NCBI RefSeq assembly: GCF_000744105.1
Contig: NZ_JQLH01000001.1
Coordinates: 2,356,001 to 2,420,000 of the forward strand
Length of the DNA stretch: 64,000 nt
Reading direction: 5' to 3'
DNA from: Maribacter forsetii DSM 18668
Lineage (GTDB): Bacteria; Bacteroidota; Bacteroidia; Flavobacteriales; Flavobacteriaceae
In this document: positions 42,488-52,141 of the stretch, piece by piece
Position numbering within the stretch: the stretch's first letter is position 1
How the letters are laid out: every line of letters begins with the position of its first letter
Notes under the pieces: generated by a model
What the model saw: only the letters and a program-made list of their open reading frames with translations
The model's database searches: none
Told to the model about the DNA's origin: nothing
Program-made: the position numbers and the translations under genes

Positions 42488-43198
42488 TTGAATCAACTAA
42501 TAGACATATTATTTTCTGAGGTAAATATCACGTTAACCTTATTATTGATACTCCTTCTGGTGTATTGGATCATAACCATGATAGGTGGTCTTGATTTTGA
42601 CCTAGATGTTGATGTCGATATAGATGTTGACGCCGATGTAGATCTAGACGCTGGTATTGAAGGTGGTAATCTTGATTTTGAAGATATTTCTAACACTGAA
42701 GTCAACCAGGAAGATGTCATAGGAAAGAGACGTAGACCACTAAAATGGTGGCAAATATTCCTTATCTATTTCAACTTTGTAGGACTGCCTTTTATGTTCA
42801 CGTTTACCTGCTGGATATTTGTTTGGTGGTTGATTACAACTTTAGCGACCACATTGACGTTTACCTATGACAATTATATAGGATTTATTATTATGATCGC
42901 TGCGCTTTTTCCAGCATTGTTCGTTAATAAATTATTTACCACTCCGTTCAAGGGCTTTTTCAAGCAACTGAATAAAGATGGCGATGCTCCTGTTGATTTT
43001 TTAGGCAGACAGGCAACTTTGCTATCTAATATTAGCGAAGATAAAATGGGTAATGCAGAAGTAAAAGCAGATGGTAATAGTCATTCTATCTATGTAAAAT
43101 CTTTGGATCGTAAACCGTTAACCTACGGTAGTTCGGTTTTAATCATCAAACGATCTGCGGATCACACACACTTTTTAGTACAATCTTATAACCAATAA
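42488..43198 (+). CDS. NfeD/YqiJ-like OB-fold membrane protein
   Basis: A 236-residue protein. It starts at TTG 42488, 4 bp after pspA; the first ATG would cut the first membrane helix. Helix 1 covers about residues 14-32. Residues 34-52 are an unusual alternating Asp/hydrophobic run (LDFDLDVDVDIDVDADVDLD). Two or three helices follow at 88-150, and a C-terminal OB-like domain (DFLGRQATLLSNISEDKMG) ends the protein. NfeD-like proteins pair with flotillins, as here (next gene 14 bp downstream). Confidence 0.78.
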   Translation: MNQLIDILFSEVNITLTLLLILLLVYWIITMIGGLDFDLDVDVDIDVDADVDLDAGIEGGNLDFEDISNTEVNQEDVIGKRRRPLKWWQIFLIYFNFVGLPFMFTFTCWIFVWWLITTLATTLTFTYDNYIGFIIMIAALFPALFVNKLFTTPFKGFFKQLNKDGDAPVDFLGRQATLLSNISEDKMGNAEVKADGNSHSIYVKSLDRKPLTYGSSVLIIKRSADHTHFLVQSYNQ

Positions 43199-43212
43199 AA
43201 CTTAAATCATTT

Positions 43213-45279
43213 ATGGAATCCATCTTTTCAATTATCGGTATAGGTTTGGGGGTAATCCTCTTCCTTATCATTGTTTATTTTGCAATCATTGCAATGTTCT
43301 ACAAAAAAGTTCATCAAGGTCAAGCCTTGGTAAGAACTGGATTTGGAGGAACTAAAGTAGCTACGGACAAAGGTCTGTATGTAGTGCCAGTATTTCATAG
43401 AGTTGAAGTAATGGATATTTCTGTAAAGAAAATTCAAATTGAAAGATTAGCGACAGAAGGTCTTATCTGTAAGGATAATATGCGTGCGGATATTAAAGTG
43501 GCATTCTTCGTTAGGGTAAATAATGAAGTTGACCTTATTAAAAAAGTTGCTCAAACCATTGGTGTACAGAGAGCTTCTAGACAAGAAACGCTTGAAGAGC
43601 TTTTTGAAGCCAAGTTTTCTGAAGCCTTAAAAACCGTTGGTAAAAAGTTCGATTTTATTCAATTATATGAAGCGCGTAGAGAGTTTAGAGATGAGATCGT
43701 TGATATTATTGGAATTGACCTAAATGGTTATACCTTAGAAGATTGTGCTATAGATTATCTGGAGCAAACTGCCGTGGCGCATTTGAAAGCAGATAATATT
43801 CTTGATGCAGAAGGTATCAAAAAAATCAATGATCTTACGGCTGCTCAAAATGTTAAATCGAACCTTATTAAGCGTGACGAGGAGAAAACTATTCGTAAAC
43901 AAGATGTAGAAGCTCGTGAAGCTATTCTAGAGCTAGACAAGCAGTTAGCGGAAAAAGAAGAACAACAAAAAAGAGAGATTGCGAACATAAAATCTCGCGA
44001 AGAGGCAGAAACTTTAAAAGTTAGCGAAGAAGAGCGTTTAAAGTCTGAAACTGCTCGTATAGCTACACAAGAAAAAGTAAAAGTTGCCGAAGAAAATATG
44101 GAGCGTCAAATTATTGTCGCTTTAAAAAATAAGCAACGTACAGATGCTGTAGAGACGGAAAGAGTAGAAAAAGACAGACTTTTAGAGGCTACGGAAAGAG
44201 AAAGAGTAGTTACGCTGGCACAGATTGAAAAAGAAAAAGTTGTTGAAGTAGAGAAAAAGAATATACAAGATGTTATTCGTGATCGTGTTACTCTTGAAAA
44301 AGGAGTAGTAGAAGAGCAAGAGAACATGAAAGATATTCAAGCTTTTAAAACTGCAGATAGAGATAAGCAAGTAAAAATTACTATTGCCGAAGCGAATGCT
44401 CAAGAAGACTTAATTAAAACAATTAAGGCTGCAGAAGCACAAAAAGAAGCTGCAAAGCAAAAAGCCGAAGAAATTAATATTGAAGCTTTAGCTCATAAAG
44501 AAGCGAGTGAGAAAGAGGCTGAAGCACGTAAAATTTTAGCTGAAGCAACAGCTAAAGAAGAAGCAACTGTTGGTATGTCTGAAGCCCAAGTGATGCATGC
44601 TAAAGCCGATGCTTACGAGCGTGAGGGAATTGTTCAAGCAATTATCATTGAGAAAAAAGCGAAAGCTGAAGCAACTGGTATTGAAGCTAAGGCAGAAGCG
44701 AAACGTAAAGACGGGTTAGCTGAGGCTGATGTTATCAAAGAAAAGGCGCTAGCAGATGCCGCTGGTATTGAAGAGAAAGCTAATGCAATGAAGAAACTAG
44801 ATGGTGTTGGTAAAGAGCATGAAGAATTTAAATTGCGTTTAGATAAAGAATTACAAGTTGATCTTGCTCACATAAATATTCAAAAAGATATAGCAGATGC
44901 TCAGGCACAGGTTATTGGTGATGCTTTAAAAGCTGCCAAAATTGATATTGTTGGTGGTGAAACGATGTTCTTTGATCAAATTATCGGACAAATTACTAGA
45001 GCCAAAGGGTATGATAGATTGGTTGAAAACAGTACCAATATACAAGATGTAAAAGATGCTATTTTAGGCAGCGATGATGTCAAGGGAAATCTTTTAGAAA
45101 AGGTAAAAGAATTCGCTGATAAATATGGAATTTCATCTGAAGACCTTAAGAATGTGACTATTGCTAATTTACTGATGGACTTAAAGTCAAAATCAAACGA
45201 TAGCGACGAACAAACGTTATTTAGCAACCTATTTAACCTTGCAAAGGGATTAGGTATGGGAGATAAAAAGCTGAAATAA
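43213..45279 (+). CDS. Flotillin-like SPFH-domain protein
   Basis: A 688-residue protein. One N-terminal helix (about residues 8-30) is followed by an SPFH/Band-7 domain (to about residue 200: VHQGQALVRTGFGGTKVATD, VKKIQIERLATEGLICKDN). Then comes a very long coiled coil rich in Glu, Ala and Lys with flotillin EA repeats (ATGIEAKAEAKRKDGLAEAD). The length is above normal flotillins and fits the YqiK group. Flotillins form oligomeric scaffolds that organise membrane domains. The gene follows the NfeD-like gene directly, so the pair is complete. Confidence 0.88.
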   Translation: MESIFSIIGIGLGVILFLIIVYFAIIAMFYKKVHQGQALVRTGFGGTKVATDKGLYVVPVFHRVEVMDISVKKIQIERLATEGLICKDNMRADIKVAFFVRVNNEVDLIKKVAQTIGVQRASRQETLEELFEAKFSEALKTVGKKFDFIQLYEARREFRDEIVDIIGIDLNGYTLEDCAIDYLEQTAVAHLKADNILDAEGIKKINDLTAAQNVKSNLIKRDEEKTIRKQDVEAREAILELDKQLAEKEEQQKREIANIKSREEAETLKVSEEERLKSETARIATQEKVKVAEENMERQIIVALKNKQRTDAVETERVEKDRLLEATERERVVTLAQIEKEKVVEVEKKNIQDVIRDRVTLEKGVVEEQENMKDIQAFKTADRDKQVKITIAEANAQEDLIKTIKAAEAQKEAAKQKAEEINIEALAHKEASEKEAEARKILAEATAKEEATVGMSEAQVMHAKADAYEREGIVQAIIIEKKAKAEATGIEAKAEAKRKDGLAEADVIKEKALADAAGIEEKANAMKKLDGVGKEHEEFKLRLDKELQVDLAHINIQKDIADAQAQVIGDALKAAKIDIVGGETMFFDQIIGQITRAKGYDRLVENSTNIQDVKDAILGSDDVKGNLLEKVKEFADKYGISSEDLKNVTIANLLMDLKSKSNDSDEQTLFSNLFNLAKGLGMGDKKLK

Positions 45280-45340
45280 CCAAGTGCGCTAAGAGTTTTT
45301 AAGTGAATTATTAATGTAATACTAAAGCCTAGTTACTTTT

Positions 45341-48300
45341 ATGGCAGAAGAATCCCGAACAGACAAAACGGAAGAACATATTTTAGATGGCGGTACTTAT
45401 GATGTAATTAAAAACCGACTGCAAAAGCAGAAGGAATTGTTACAGAGTAAGCTAATTAATCTAAATGATGATCGAAAAACCGTTTTTGGATCATTAGAAA
45501 CAAAGCTTATTGCTAATGACAGAATCAATACAGAGAATAATTGTATAGCAAGAGATATCGTTTCTTTTGGCGACACTTGTCTGTTCGGGTATAATGTTCA
45601 TTTTGGTCTTAGAACCGAGATAACTATTAAAGACGTTTTTAGCGCTTATAAGTTTAAAGAAAATAGTTTTAAAGCTTCTACTCTTGATATTTTAGATGAC
45701 GAAACTTTTAGATCTGACTTTACCAATTTATATAAATACTATAGAAATACGATATTTTCCAATTTTGCAGTAATCGGAAATTATCTTCATATGGTTTTTC
45801 AGTTGAGCGATAGTCCTACTGATATTAAAACATTTAAATGGCTTTTGGTTGATAATGCTTTAAAGTATATTGATAACCGTAGCGAACATGAATATAAATT
45901 TCCTGTTCAACAAGAGTTTAAATGGCAAGAGGCTACAAGAGACATGCAACGTTATGGTGTGCATCCTCACGTGTCTATTAAAGACCGTGTGTTTGTAGAA
46001 ACTATTGGTGGCGATCTTACCATAAAAATAGAAGATAACACTGCTGAAGGCAAAGGTATTTTAGATGAACCAGTAGAATACGTTGACCAAACTCTTGATG
46101 ATGGGCAATATCGCTTTGGCGATTTGGGTAATCTTTTAATACTAGAAATAAAACCGTTTCAAGAATCGCCTCGCTACTTTGTTTACAACGACAAAATGAA
46201 AGAGGTTCAAAAAATTGAATCGGTTAAAAATGCCTGTATTTTATTGCCAGATGATCAAGGTATCATCTTTCCAACGGGTTATTATTTACAAACAGGAGAG
46301 TATCATATTTTTGATAATGCTATCCCTAATGTAAAGTTTCAAGAACGTATTGTTTCTCCTAACGGAGAAGATTTTCTGTATGTTTTCTATTCTGCTGCCG
46401 AAGGGTTATATAACCTTATGTCTTATAATATCATAAGCCAGGTTATTAAAACGCCTATCATCTGTAATGGATTTACAATTTTAGAAAATGGTGAACTTTG
46501 TTATTTCAAAACTGAGCAAGAACAAACCAAACATCATGTAGTTCAAATATGGCAAACACCTTATTTAAAAGGTGATTACGTGCCTTCTCAGCATGAAGAT
46601 ACTCTTCTTTATAAAATAGGAAACAAAGATATTGTAAAGGCTATGGCAGAAGTCAATGGCTTAATTACATTGTTGAATAAAAACGACAACTACGCCGGAC
46701 TATATAGTGATATTGCAAAGTTCTCGAAAGATATATTAGATGCGTATTATTGGTTACCAGAACCAGAAACACATCAATTAAACGAGCCCATTGAAGAAAT
46801 CAACAAAGCATCTAACGCTGCTATTGATGAGTTTGAAAAGGTAGTACAACTGCGTAAAAATGCTCAAAATCAATCTAAACTAATTCAACAGAATTCTGAG
46901 GAGTTATTTAATAAAATCAAAAGTACCTCATTTAAAAGTATTGATGAGTTTGTTGCGTTACTTACCAGGTTGCGATCTTTAAGAGGTGAAGCTATTTCGC
47001 TTAAAGAAGTACGATATATTGATTTAGAATATATTGAGGTCCTGGAAGAACAAATAGGAGAGCAGACCAAAAAGATATCAGAACGTTGTGTTCAGTTTCT
47101 TTTAAACCCGAATGCATTACAACCATACCATGACGCTTTAAAAGATAAAAAAGAATTTATAGCTACTGTTGAAAAGGTAATTGTAGCTAAAGAGAAGGAA
47201 GAAGAAATTAATGAGATCAGTACCCAACTAGAAATGCTGATTGATATTGTTTCTAATCTAGAAATTGAAGATACTGCCCATTCCACTAAGATAATCGATG
47301 ATATTTCATTGATTTTCTCAACTATAAATGAACTTAAGGCGGCTTTAAAAAACAAAAGAAATTCTCTTGGTATATCTGAAGCCAAGGCAGAATTTGCCGC
47401 ACAATTAAAATTGATCGACCAGAGTATCATCAATTATCTAGATATGGCATCTACACCAGAAAAGTGTGATGAATATCAAACCAAAACATCTATTCAATTA
47501 GAAGAACTAGAAGGTAAATTCACCGATTTCGAAGAATTTATCGAAACTATTATTGAAAAGAGAGAAGAGGTTTATGCTGCTTTTGATGCAAGAAAGAACT
47601 CTTTAATTGAAAAACGGAATAAAAAATCTAGCGCATTAGCCAATGCATCAGCCAGAATATTAAAAGGGGTACAGAAAAAAGCACAGAGCTTTAATTCTGC
47701 CGTAGAAATCAACGGATACTTTGCGTCAGATTTAATGATTAATAAGCTGCGTGATATTATTTCTCAATTGCAAGAGCTTGATGATAGTGGTAAAGCTGAA
47801 GAGATTGAAACCCAATTGAAAACGGCTAGGGAAGATGCTCTTAGAAAGTTAAAGGATAAGCTTGATCTTTATGAAGATGGCGATAGTGTTATAAGATTAG
47901 GTAAACACAAATTCGGCGTTAACAAGCAACAGTTAGACTTAACGATTGTTTTTCATGATAACGAACTCAATTATCATTTAACAGGAACCGATTTTTACAA
48001 AGTACTGAACAATGAAGAATTTGTTAAGAATAGGCACTTATGGAATCAGGAATATGTTTCTGAAACCGATGATATTTATCGTGCTGCATATTTAGCTTAC
48101 AAAATATTTTCAAAGTTCACCGAAGACGATTTACTTCCTTTAAGTGATGAAGAGTTATTGAAGCTTGTTCAAGAGCAAAGTAGAAACGACTATTCTGAAG
48201 GCTATATAAAAGGGGTTCATGATGTTGATGCTTCAAGAATACTGAAACTTTTGGTACATAAACACCATGAATTAGATTTACTTACCTACCGACCAGAAAT

Positions 48301-50230
48301 TCGTGGGTATGCCCAATTTTTCTGGTATGATTTGGATAAAGATGTTAAAGCCGAATTAGATAAAGGTTTAAAAGCTGCAGGAGAGGTTTTACAATATTTT
48401 CCTGAATCTAAAGAATACGCTTCTATAATTGAGGGATTAAAAAAGAAAATAGAAGTCTTTTCTGAAGAAACGAAACTTTTTGACGTACTATTAAGCGAAG
48501 ATATTGCTGATTATTTGTTTGAAGAGCTAAAATCAGATTCTGAATTCGTGTATAGTGGCTTTGCTATTCAATTAAAAGATGAATTTTTAAAATTACTTAA
48601 ATCTCAAAATGCAGATTTAAAGTTTAAGAAAAGTGTTGAAGAAGCTCCAAAATTTTCATCTAAAGTTCGTTTGGTGAAACAATGGGTAGGTGCATTTTTA
48701 AAATCTAAAAAAGATGTCGATGCTAATATTAATTTAAACAGATATGAAAATGAAATTGTAGGAGCCATTCTGTTTAGAGATGAGTCTGCTTCTAAAATCA
48801 AAGCAGTTTCGCCAAATGAAAGTCTAAAAGAGCTGAGAGGTTCTCATGAAACTATTGTTGAAGGAGTTTATTCGTTCAACTATCATGATTTTATTTCTAG
48901 AATGAGCTTATTCGTGTCAGATGAAGTTCCGGCATTTTTAAAGTTTAAAAAGACAAAACACGAAATAACCGAAAAGCTGAAAATTGATTTAAAGTTAGAG
49001 GAATTTAAGCCAAGAGTGCTTACATCATTCGTACGTAATAAATTAATTGATGAAGTATATCTTCCAATTTTCGGTAACAATTTAGCGAAACAACTAGGTA
49101 CGGTAGGTGCAAACAAACGTACCGATAGAATGGGTATGTTGCTTTTAATATCGCCACCAGGTTATGGTAAAACCACCTTGATGGAATATATAGCAAACCG
49201 ACTTGGTTTAATTTTCGTTAAAATAAATGGACCGGCAATTGGTCATGAGGTAACCAATGTAGATCCAGCATCTGCTAAGAACAGTGCTGCACGCGAAGAA
49301 CTTAAAAAGCTGAACCTTGCTTTTGAAATGGGGAATAATGTCATGCTTTATATTGATGATATTCAGCATTGTAATCCAGAATTTTTACAAAAATTCATTT
49401 CCTTATCAGATGGTACTCGTAAAATAGAAGGTGTATACGAAGGGCAGCCTAAAACATACGATTTACGTGGTAAAAAATTCTGCGTAATAATGGCAGGTAA
49501 CCCATATACGGAAAGCGGAGAGAAATTTCAGATTCCAGATATGTTAGCCAACCGTGCGGATATTTATAACCTTGGTGATATTATTGGCGAAACCGAACAT
49601 TTATTTCGATTGAGTTTGGTAGAAAATTCGCTTACAGCAAATCCTATTTTACAGCAATTGGCAAGTAAAGAATTTGATGATGTGTATACATTGGTAGAAC
49701 AAATTGAATCTAAATCTGATGAGGGTCAATTAATTGGAAACCATTCTAGTCAAGAAGTTGAAGAATATAAAAAGGTTATCGAAAAAGTATTGCGGGTAAG
49801 AGATGTATTATTGAAAGTAAATGCAACCTACATTAAAAGTGCCGCAATGCAAGATGAATACCGTACAGAACCTTCTTTTAAACTTCAAGGCTCTTATAGG
49901 GATATGAACAAGTTGGTGGCTCAGATTGTGCCTATAATGAACGAGCGGGAGTTGAACACGCTTTTACGTTCACATTATGAGAATGAAGCGCAGACTTTAA
50001 CTGGTTCTGCAGAAGCAAACTTGTTAAAGTACAATGAGCTGATCGGTAATCTTACTACGGAAGAAGATGCGCGTTGGAGTGCTATTAAAGAGCAATTTGT
50101 AAAGAACAATAAATTAAAAGGGTTTGGTAATGCCAATGAGATGGCTCAAGTACTTTCGCAGATGATGGAATTCTCTGATAATCTTGCCGGTATCAAATCG
50201 GTTCTTGAAAAGGGACTTAAAAATGATTAA
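45341..50230 (+). CDS. Giant AAA+ ATPase of the DUF3686 / 'DNA repair ATPase' type
   Basis: A 1629-residue protein. The N-terminal 460 residues are beta-rich and propeller-like; residues 480-860 form long coiled coils; the AAA+ module is at the C-terminus. Walker A PPGYGKTT is near residue 1272, Walker B LYIDDIQH near 1335, and a sensor-1 Asn in MAGNPYT near 1386. It is labelled a DNA repair ATPase in databases, but that is not proven; the link with PspA and flotillin points to membrane stress or quality control. A 61-bp gap follows the flotillin stop. Intact and much longer than typical AAA proteins. Confidence 0.82.
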   Translation: MAEESRTDKTEEHILDGGTYDVIKNRLQKQKELLQSKLINLNDDRKTVFGSLETKLIANDRINTENNCIARDIVSFGDTCLFGYNVHFGLRTEITIKDVFSAYKFKENSFKASTLDILDDETFRSDFTNLYKYYRNTIFSNFAVIGNYLHMVFQLSDSPTDIKTFKWLLVDNALKYIDNRSEHEYKFPVQQEFKWQEATRDMQRYGVHPHVSIKDRVFVETIGGDLTIKIEDNTAEGKGILDEPVEYVDQTLDDGQYRFGDLGNLLILEIKPFQESPRYFVYNDKMKEVQKIESVKNACILLPDDQGIIFPTGYYLQTGEYHIFDNAIPNVKFQERIVSPNGEDFLYVFYSAAEGLYNLMSYNIISQVIKTPIICNGFTILENGELCYFKTEQEQTKHHVVQIWQTPYLKGDYVPSQHEDTLLYKIGNKDIVKAMAEVNGLITLLNKNDNYAGLYSDIAKFSKDILDAYYWLPEPETHQLNEPIEEINKASNAAIDEFEKVVQLRKNAQNQSKLIQQNSEELFNKIKSTSFKSIDEFVALLTRLRSLRGEAISLKEVRYIDLEYIEVLEEQIGEQTKKISERCVQFLLNPNALQPYHDALKDKKEFIATVEKVIVAKEKEEEINEISTQLEMLIDIVSNLEIEDTAHSTKIIDDISLIFSTINELKAALKNKRNSLGISEAKAEFAAQLKLIDQSIINYLDMASTPEKCDEYQTKTSIQLEELEGKFTDFEEFIETIIEKREEVYAAFDARKNSLIEKRNKKSSALANASARILKGVQKKAQSFNSAVEINGYFASDLMINKLRDIISQLQELDDSGKAEEIETQLKTAREDALRKLKDKLDLYEDGDSVIRLGKHKFGVNKQQLDLTIVFHDNELNYHLTGTDFYKVLNNEEFVKNRHLWNQEYVSETDDIYRAAYLAYKIFSKFTEDDLLPLSDEELLKLVQEQSRNDYSEGYIKGVHDVDASRILKLLVHKHHELDLLTYRPEIRGYAQFFWYDLDKDVKAELDKGLKAAGEVLQYFPESKEYASIIEGLKKKIEVFSEETKLFDVLLSEDIADYLFEELKSDSEFVYSGFAIQLKDEFLKLLKSQNADLKFKKSVEEAPKFSSKVRLVKQWVGAFLKSKKDVDANINLNRYENEIVGAILFRDESASKIKAVSPNESLKELRGSHETIVEGVYSFNYHDFISRMSLFVSDEVPAFLKFKKTKHEITEKLKIDLKLEEFKPRVLTSFVRNKLIDEVYLPIFGNNLAKQLGTVGANKRTDRMGMLLLISPPGYGKTTLMEYIANRLGLIFVKINGPAIGHEVTNVDPASAKNSAAREELKKLNLAFEMGNNVMLYIDDIQHCNPEFLQKFISLSDGTRKIEGVYEGQPKTYDLRGKKFCVIMAGNPYTESGEKFQIPDMLANRADIYNLGDIIGETEHLFRLSLVENSLTANPILQQLASKEFDDVYTLVEQIESKSDEGQLIGNHSSQEVEEYKKVIEKVLRVRDVLLKVNATYIKSAAMQDEYRTEPSFKLQGSYRDMNKLVAQIVPIMNERELNTLLRSHYENEAQTLTGSAEANLLKYNELIGNLTTEEDARWSAIKEQFVKNNKLKGFGNANEMAQVLSQMMEFSDNLAGIKSVLEKGLKND

Positions 50231-50298
50231 GGTTTAATTATATAAGGTAGTTTTTCTTTTATTACTGAAATTCAAGCTTTCACGTCAAAATAAAGATG

Positions 50299-50306
50299 TA
50301 GTTTTG
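50299..50306 (+). promoter_or_regulatory. -7 element of the J-domain gene
   Basis: TAGTTTTG exactly matches TAnnTTTG, 21 bp before the ATG at 50328, giving this gene its own promoter separate from the ATPase operon. Confidence 0.6.
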
Positions 50307-50327
50307 CACCCGCAAAAAAGCTGCATT

Positions 50328-50774
50328 ATGAAGCGTATTAATGAATATAAGAAACTCTTCGGGGTTGAAAAAGAAATTGAACTTAAAGCCCTTAAGTCTA
50401 CCTATAGAAAATTGGTAAAAGAATGGCATCCAGACAAATTTCAAGAGGGTGACGACAAAAGAGAAGAAGCAGAGGTTGAAAGCCGTCGTATTATTGACGG
50501 ATACCACTTTTTAGTAAGTATCGCCCCTGAAACCAAAGAAGCTAATAAAGAAGTATACAACGAGTCTATTAACTCTGGCGTTGCCGATTTTCAGCATAAT
50601 GGTTTAGTATTAGAAGTTACTTTCGTTGATGGTGCTACGTATGAGTATTTTGGCGTAACAAAACCTATTTTTCAGAAAATGATCAATGCTAACAAATTGA
50701 ACAGATTCGCGAAAAGAACCATTTTCCCAAATTATCTGTACAGAAAATCGAAACGTGACCTTCAAGAGGCATAA
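50328..50774 (+). CDS. J-domain protein with C-terminal KTSC domain
   Basis: A 148-residue protein from the ATG at 50328; a TTG-started extension to 50304 would overlap the promoter. Residues 1-60 are a J-domain (YKKLFGVEKEIELKALKSTY, with HPD in EWHPDKFQ), the co-chaperone motif that stimulates DnaK. Residues 85-140 match the KTSC domain (VLEVTFVDGATYEYFGV, then PKYL-like FPNYLYRKS), a putative nucleic-acid or ribosome-related domain. The next gene, a DEAD-box helicase, starts 31 bp later, suggesting an RNA-linked role. Confidence 0.85.
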   Translation: MKRINEYKKLFGVEKEIELKALKSTYRKLVKEWHPDKFQEGDDKREEAEVESRRIIDGYHFLVSIAPETKEANKEVYNESINSGVADFQHNGLVLEVTFVDGATYEYFGVTKPIFQKMINANKLNRFAKRTIFPNYLYRKSKRDLQEA

Positions 50775-50805
50775 TCGTATATAAATTAATGGTTATCAAA
50801 GACGC

Positions 50806-52107
50806 ATGAAAAATCAAAAAGAGATTTTATCAAAATTGAATATTGATGCGTTAAATCCGATGCAAGAGCGTGCGTTAGATGTTATCTCATCATCGAATAA
50901 TACCATTTTACTTTCTCCAACCGGTACAGGAAAAACATTGGCTTTTCTTTTACCGGTTTTAGATATTTTAGACCATGACGACCCTGAAGTTCAGGCATTG
51001 ATTTTGGTTCCTTCCAGAGAATTGGCCATTCAAATAGAACAGGTCATTCGTAATATGGGTACTGGTTTTAAAGTGAATGCCATTTATGGTGGCAGACCCA
51101 TGTCTAAAGATAAAATTGAACTGAAACATACTCCTGCAATATTAATAGGTACTCCTGGTAGAATTCTTGACCATTTCTTTGCAGACCGTTTTACTAAAGA
51201 CCATATTAAAACTTTGGTTCTTGACGAATTCGATAAATCTTTAGAAGTAGGCTTTGAAGAGGAGATGAGTGAGATTCTTGCAGAGCTTCCAAACCTTAAA
51301 AAACGTATTCTTACTTCTGCAACAGAAGGTGTTAAGATACCGAAATTTGTAGGTATGGAAAATCCGAAGCGAGTCAATTTTCTTAAAAATGATAAACCTT
51401 CACAACTTACGATCTGCACTGTTATTTCAGAAGATAAAGACAAATTAAAAACGCTTGTTCAGCTCCTAAAATACATAGGTGAAGAACCAGGCATTATTTT
51501 TTGTAATTACAAGGATAGTATTGAAAGTGTTAGCGATTATTTAAGCCAACAACGCATTCAGCATGAGTGCTTTTCTGGTGGCATGGAACAGAAAGACCGT
51601 GAGCGTGCTTTAATCAAATTCAGAAACGGCAGTAGTCGTATTTTAATTGCAACTGATTTAGCCGCAAGGGGAATTGACATACCTGAATTAAAATTCATTA
51701 TTCATTACGAATTACCACATAGAATAGAAGAGTTTACGCACCGTAACGGTAGAACGGCACGTGTAAATGAAAAGGGAACTGCATATGTTTTGCAATGGAA
51801 CAAAGAATCGTTACCCGAATTCATTAAGAAATCCAAAGGAATAAACATAAGTAAAACCAATAGGATAGGAGACCCTATTTGGGAGACCTTATTTATTTCT
51901 GGTGGAAGAAAAGATAAAATATCAAAAGGTGATATAGCAGGACTTTTCTTTAAACAAGGAGGATTGAACAGAGAAGAATTAGGCGATATTGAATTAAAGC
52001 AAGATTGTGCTTTTGTGGCAGTGCCAAAGAATAAATCTGACCAACTTGTAAATCAATTGAACAATTCCCGTTTAAAAAAGAAAAAAGTGCGCATTACCGT
52101 ACTTTAA
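50806..52107 (+). CDS. DEAD-box RNA helicase, DbpA-like
   Basis: A 433-residue SF2 helicase with all core motifs: Q-motif LNPMQ; I PTGTGKT at residues 38-44; Ia PSRELA; Ib GTPGR; II DEFD at 140-143 instead of DEAD; III SAT; V TDLAARGIDIPE; VI HRNGRTAR. The C-terminus (from about residue 365, GDIAGLFFKQGGLNREELGD) fits the DbpA RNA-binding domain that anchors on 23S rRNA helix 92, so a 50S assembly role is likely. The Phe/Asp change in motif II keeps both acidic ligands. The neighbour upstream is a J-domain/KTSC protein. Confidence 0.88.
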   Translation: MKNQKEILSKLNIDALNPMQERALDVISSSNNTILLSPTGTGKTLAFLLPVLDILDHDDPEVQALILVPSRELAIQIEQVIRNMGTGFKVNAIYGGRPMSKDKIELKHTPAILIGTPGRILDHFFADRFTKDHIKTLVLDEFDKSLEVGFEEEMSEILAELPNLKKRILTSATEGVKIPKFVGMENPKRVNFLKNDKPSQLTICTVISEDKDKLKTLVQLLKYIGEEPGIIFCNYKDSIESVSDYLSQQRIQHECFSGGMEQKDRERALIKFRNGSSRILIATDLAARGIDIPELKFIIHYELPHRIEEFTHRNGRTARVNEKGTAYVLQWNKESLPEFIKKSKGINISKTNRIGDPIWETLFISGGRKDKISKGDIAGLFFKQGGLNREELGDIELKQDCAFVAVPKNKSDQLVNQLNNSRLKKKKVRITVL

Positions 52108-52141
52108 TCATTGTTAGTATTTTTGCCCTTTTTAAGGTAGT

